Shown: one piece after another, positions 6,096-7,607 of the stretch
Position numbering within the stretch: position 1 is the first letter of the stretch
Layout: each line of letters begins with the position of its first letter
NCBI GenBank assembly: GCA_019247245.1
Contig: JAFAPF010000138.1
Span: forward strand, 1-7,607
Origin: Rubrobacter sp.
GTDB lineage: Bacteria > Actinomycetota > Rubrobacteria > Rubrobacterales > Rubrobacteraceae
Reading direction: 5' to 3'
Length of the DNA stretch: 7,607 nucleotides
The notes under the pieces: generated by a model
What the model was told of the DNA's origin: nothing
What the model saw: only the letters and a program-made list of their open reading frames with translations
Database searches by the model: none
Translations under genes and position numbers: made by a program

Positions 6096-6362
6096 CTACT
6101 CCTCAACCACTCCGAGGATGTCGTCGGCATCGAGAATCATATAGTCCTCGCCATCGAGCGTGAACTCGGTTCCTGAGTACTTGGCAAAGACGACAACATC
6201 GCCTTCGCTAACCTCGACTTCGTCGGCGTCTCCCACCGCGATGACCTCTGCCGTCTGCGGCTTTTCCTTAGCCGTATCCGGGAGCACGATACCTGAGGCC
6301 GTCGTCTCCTCACGCTCCACTACCTTCACCAATGCCCTCTCGCCGAGCGGCCTGAACTTCAT
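6096..6362 (-). CDS. groES: Co-chaperonin GroES (Cpn10)
   Basis: GroES caps the GroEL chamber as a heptamer and helps protein folding in the cytoplasm. The 88 residues match the family from end to end: MKFRPLGERALVKVVE at the start, ETTASGIVLPDTAKEKP covering the mobile loop whose hydrophobic IVL contacts GroEL, then AEVIAVG, VSEGDVVVFAKYSGTEF, and the C-terminal DYMILDADDILGVVE. The ATG at 6360-6362 is preceded by a full AGGAGGT five bases away, so longer upstream readings of this frame are not real. No groEL follows: a strong terminator comes 33 bases after the stop and then the amidase gene, so groEL must lie elsewhere. I found no CIRCE element (TTAGCACTC-N9-GAGTGCTAA) upstream. Confidence 0.97.
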   Translation of the reverse strand: MKFRPLGERALVKVVEREETTASGIVLPDTAKEKPQTAEVIAVGDADEVEVSEGDVVVFAKYSGTEFTLDGEDYMILDADDILGVVEE

Positions 6363-6367
6363 CCGCC

Positions 6368-6374
6368 ACCTCCT
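6368..6374 (-). promoter_or_regulatory. Ribosome binding site of groES
   Basis: AGGAGGT on the minus strand, five bases before the ATG at 6360-6362. It fixes the GroES start against a reading 40 codons longer. Confidence 0.85.
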
Positions 6375-6456
6375 CTGTTCTTCCGACTTTTGCACACCGT
6401 CCAGCGTGCCACTAGGCCAGATCCGAGTTCGCCGGACCTCGTTGAGTTTCAAGATT

Positions 6457-6473
6457 GTAACCGCCCGGGTTAC
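6457..6473. promoter_or_regulatory. Palindrome GTAACC-N5-GGTTAC upstream of groES
   Basis: Two perfect 6-base arms are separated by five bases, about 95 bases before the groES start. If the TATGAT at 6482-6487 is the -10 box, the palindrome covers the start of the transcript, a common place for a repressor operator. It does not match CIRCE or the HspR inverted repeat (HAIR). Confidence 0.35.
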
Positions 6474-6481
6474 GAGAAGCA

Positions 6482-6511
6482 ATCATAAAGGCACGAGCCC
6501 AGAGCGAGGCA
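6482..6511 (-). promoter_or_regulatory. Candidate promoter of groES
   Basis: TATGAT (6487 to 6482) on the minus strand matches the -10 box in five of six bases. The only -35-like sequence at suitable distance, TGCCTC, is weak. The predicted start is near 6475, giving a leader of about 110 bases before groES. Confidence 0.3.
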
Positions 6512-6555
6512 CGCTGCTCCCACATTCCGTCACATGATTCACAGTCTTTGAGAGG

Positions 6556-6867
6556 CTACAGTCCGAGCTGCGAAGCGAGCTGGTTTCTAGGCAAGGCGCC
6601 GACGGCCTGGTGGGTTACCTGACCGTGCTCGAAGCGAGCGATGGTCGGGATGCTCGTTATCTGATAGTTCATCGCAGTAGCAGGATTATCGTCAACGTTC
6701 AGCTTGACAAAGCGCACGTCATTGCGGCTCTCGCTCAGCTCGTCCAGGATCGGGGATACCCGCCGACACGGCACACACCATGGCGCCCAGAAGTCCACGA
6801 TGACCGGCTTCTCCTCTCTCAGAACCTCGCTCTCGAACGTGGTGTCCGTGACTTCGGCGACTGCCAT
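6556..6867 (-). CDS. trxA: Thioredoxin with WCVPC active site
   Basis: Thioredoxin is a small cytoplasmic dithiol protein that reduces protein disulfides and is recharged by thioredoxin reductase. The 103 residues form one complete domain: VIVDFWAPW (22-30), active site C31-V-P-C34, KLNVDDNP (55-62) and the cis-proline loop SIPT with P74, then FEHG and VGALP. The active site is WCVPC instead of the canonical WCGPC; the Val codon GTG was checked on the DNA. The dipeptide between the cysteines tunes redox potential, so it may be somewhat different in strength or partner choice. The start at 6867 is chosen because GGAGGT lies six bases upstream; the frame could be read 13 codons further but without such a site. 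It is followed by groES and a CwlM-like gene. No reductase gene is in the window. Confidence 0.95.
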   Translation of the reverse strand: MAVAEVTDTTFESEVLREEKPVIVDFWAPWCVPCRRVSPILDELSESRNDVRFVKLNVDDNPATAMNYQITSIPTIARFEHGQVTHQAVGALPRNQLASQLGL

Positions 6868-6873
6868 AAACGC

Positions 6874-6879
6874 ACCTCC
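6874..6879 (-). promoter_or_regulatory. Ribosome binding site of thioredoxin gene
   Basis: GGAGGT on the minus strand, six bases before the ATG at 6865-6867. It decides the start in favour of the 103-residue protein. Confidence 0.8.
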
Positions 6880-6909
6880 AAGTCCTAAACAGAAGATCCC
6901 GACCACAAC

Positions 6910-6918
6910 ATTCTAGCA
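6910..6918 (-). promoter_or_regulatory. Extended -10 promoter of thioredoxin gene
   Basis: TGCTAGAAT on the minus strand (6918 to 6910) is an extended -10 element (TGN plus TAGAAT, five of six consensus bases). No good -35 lies 16-18 bases upstream, which is typical of extended -10 promoters. Transcription would start near 6903, about 36 bases before the ATG. Confidence 0.5.
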
Positions 6919-6954
6919 TGCCGGATCGCACCCTCCGGATGTCCAGGGGTTCAG

Positions 6955-7607
6955 CTACACCCCGCTCCGGTTTAGACTTCCAGCGAGCTGCTCGGTCCGG
7001 ACTGCTTCGGCAAGTTCCTCTGCCCGACCTGCCTCGAAGATACCAGCGCCCAGGTTTTCAGCGTTCGCTGCAGCGCAACCGGCAGCCAAGCATAAGGCCT
7101 CAACCGATGAGAGTTTGCGGTGTAAGAGGCCTGCAAGCAACCCAGCTAGATAGGCGTCGCCGCTTCCGATGGTCGAGAGGGCTTCGACCTTAGGTGCGTG
7201 AGCCAGTATTACCCCTTCTTCCGTAGCAAGGTAAGAGTTGCCCTCAGGCGAAGTCACACACGCCCTGCAGGCGCCAAGCTCGACGAGCCTGCGAATACCA
7301 AGCAGATAATCGCCTCTTTCAATAAAGTCGAAGCCTACGACACACTCAGCCTCGTGCTGGTTCGGGCTGACGAGGGAGGGGTCTGCTTTCAGGGCCGCCT
7401 TCAGAACCGTGGGCGGAGCATCGACCACCGTATACACACCTTCCTCTCGAGCCCTACGTACCAGTCCCATGAGGAAATTCTCATCCAAATTCGTTGGCAG
7501 GCTCCCGGCGAATACAATGGCCGTAGCATACTCCATGAGGAAGCAAAGACGGCGGGAGAACTCGTGGGCTTCATCAGGCGAGACGGCGGGGCCGTGTTCG
7601 TTGATCT
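6955..7607 (-). CDS. PfkB-family sugar/phosphosugar kinase (1-phosphofructokinase-like), 5' end outside window
   Basis: This ribokinase-like family transfers phosphate from ATP to sugars or sugar phosphates; the closest fit is the FruK/LacC group (fructose-1-phosphate or tagatose-6-phosphate). About 217 C-terminal residues are present. The frame stays open to the right edge, where it begins INEHGP, the substrate-loop block of these kinases, so the true start lies beyond the window and the internal Met at 7534-7536 is not the start. Further blocks are VFAGSLP, VVDAPP, the NxxE motif in SPNQHEAE, VTSPEGN, and the C-terminal signature STIGSGDAYLAGLLAGLL with catalytic Asp in GSGD (more often GAGD). 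The substrate cannot be fixed from this part. The gene stops 87 bases before the thioredoxin ATG on the same strand; the promoter between them suggests separate control. Confidence 0.9.
   Translation of the reverse strand, partial: INEHGPAVSPDEAHEFSRRLCFLMEYATAIVFAGSLPTNLDENFLMGLVRRAREEGVYTVVDAPPTVLKAALKADPSLVSPNQHEAECVVGFDFIERGDYLLGIRRLVELGACRACVTSPEGNSYLATEEGVILAHAPKVEALSTIGSGDAYLAGLLAGLLHRKLSSVEALCLAAGCAAANAENLGAGIFEAGRAEELAEAVRTEQLAGSLNRSGV

Noticed and set aside
5948..6130. 60-codon minus-strand open frame between groES and the amidase gene
   Set aside because: It overlaps the end of groES in another frame and runs through the groES terminator hairpin; no start signal is visible.
6363..6482. 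40-codon N-terminal extension of GroES
   Set aside because: GroES begins at MKFRPLGE with a perfect ribosome site; the extension has no counterpart in the family.
6868..6906. 13-codon N-terminal extension of thioredoxin, slightly hydrophobic, as a signal peptide
   Set aside because: A GGAGGT six bases before the ATG at 6867 and the normal thioredoxin length from there make the extension part of the leader.
1..7607. CRISPR array, toxin-antitoxin pair or new defence system
   Set aside because: No regularly spaced repeats, no small paired genes and no defence-type domains were seen; the only accessory signals are the two decayed mobile-element genes.

Overview
The window looks like chromosomal DNA of a Gram-positive actinobacterium, possibly of the Rubrobacter type. 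The main support is a thioredoxin gene next to a cytoplasmic-type two-PG-binding-domain amidase homologue, which resembles the mycobacterial trxC-cwlM neighbourhood, together with strong Shine-Dalgarno sites. The genus is inference and not proven by the sequence.

Left part (1-1179): there is no intact gene. On the minus strand from 919 to 262 lies a clearly decayed gene for a primase-polymerase (Prim-Pol, AEP superfamily), recognisable in three frame segments and broken by two frameshifts, an in-frame TAG and probably a small deletion. It is the footprint of a lost plasmid, phage or integrative element. Next come two minus-strand housekeeping-type genes: a PaaI-like hotdog thioesterase (2209-1826), then a family I inorganic pyrophosphatase homologue (1731-1180) in which several metal- and phosphate-binding residues are replaced.

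Middle (2210-4733): about 640 bases without an intact gene contain a 15-base palindrome, a possible promoter for the thioesterase, and on the plus strand a decayed C-terminal tail resembling a large serine recombinase. The stop codon of that tail overlaps the start of an ABC-F ATPase gene (2847-4733, plus), a ribosome-associated translation factor or antibiotic-protection type protein.

Right part (4749-7607): everything is on the minus strand. Read in transcription order it is a PfkB-family sugar kinase cut by the window edge, thioredoxin (WCVPC active site), an orphan groES with no groEL behind it, a Rho-independent terminator, a CwlM-like amidase homologue without signal peptide, a hairpin, and tRNA-Pro(CGG) with its own promoter. 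The thioredoxin, chaperonin and cell-wall genes form a housekeeping block.

I did not find a convincing new multi-gene system. The items most worth attention are the substituted pyrophosphatase active site, the two mobile-element fossils, and the CwlM-like protein that keeps all its zinc-site residues although it appears to be cytoplasmic.
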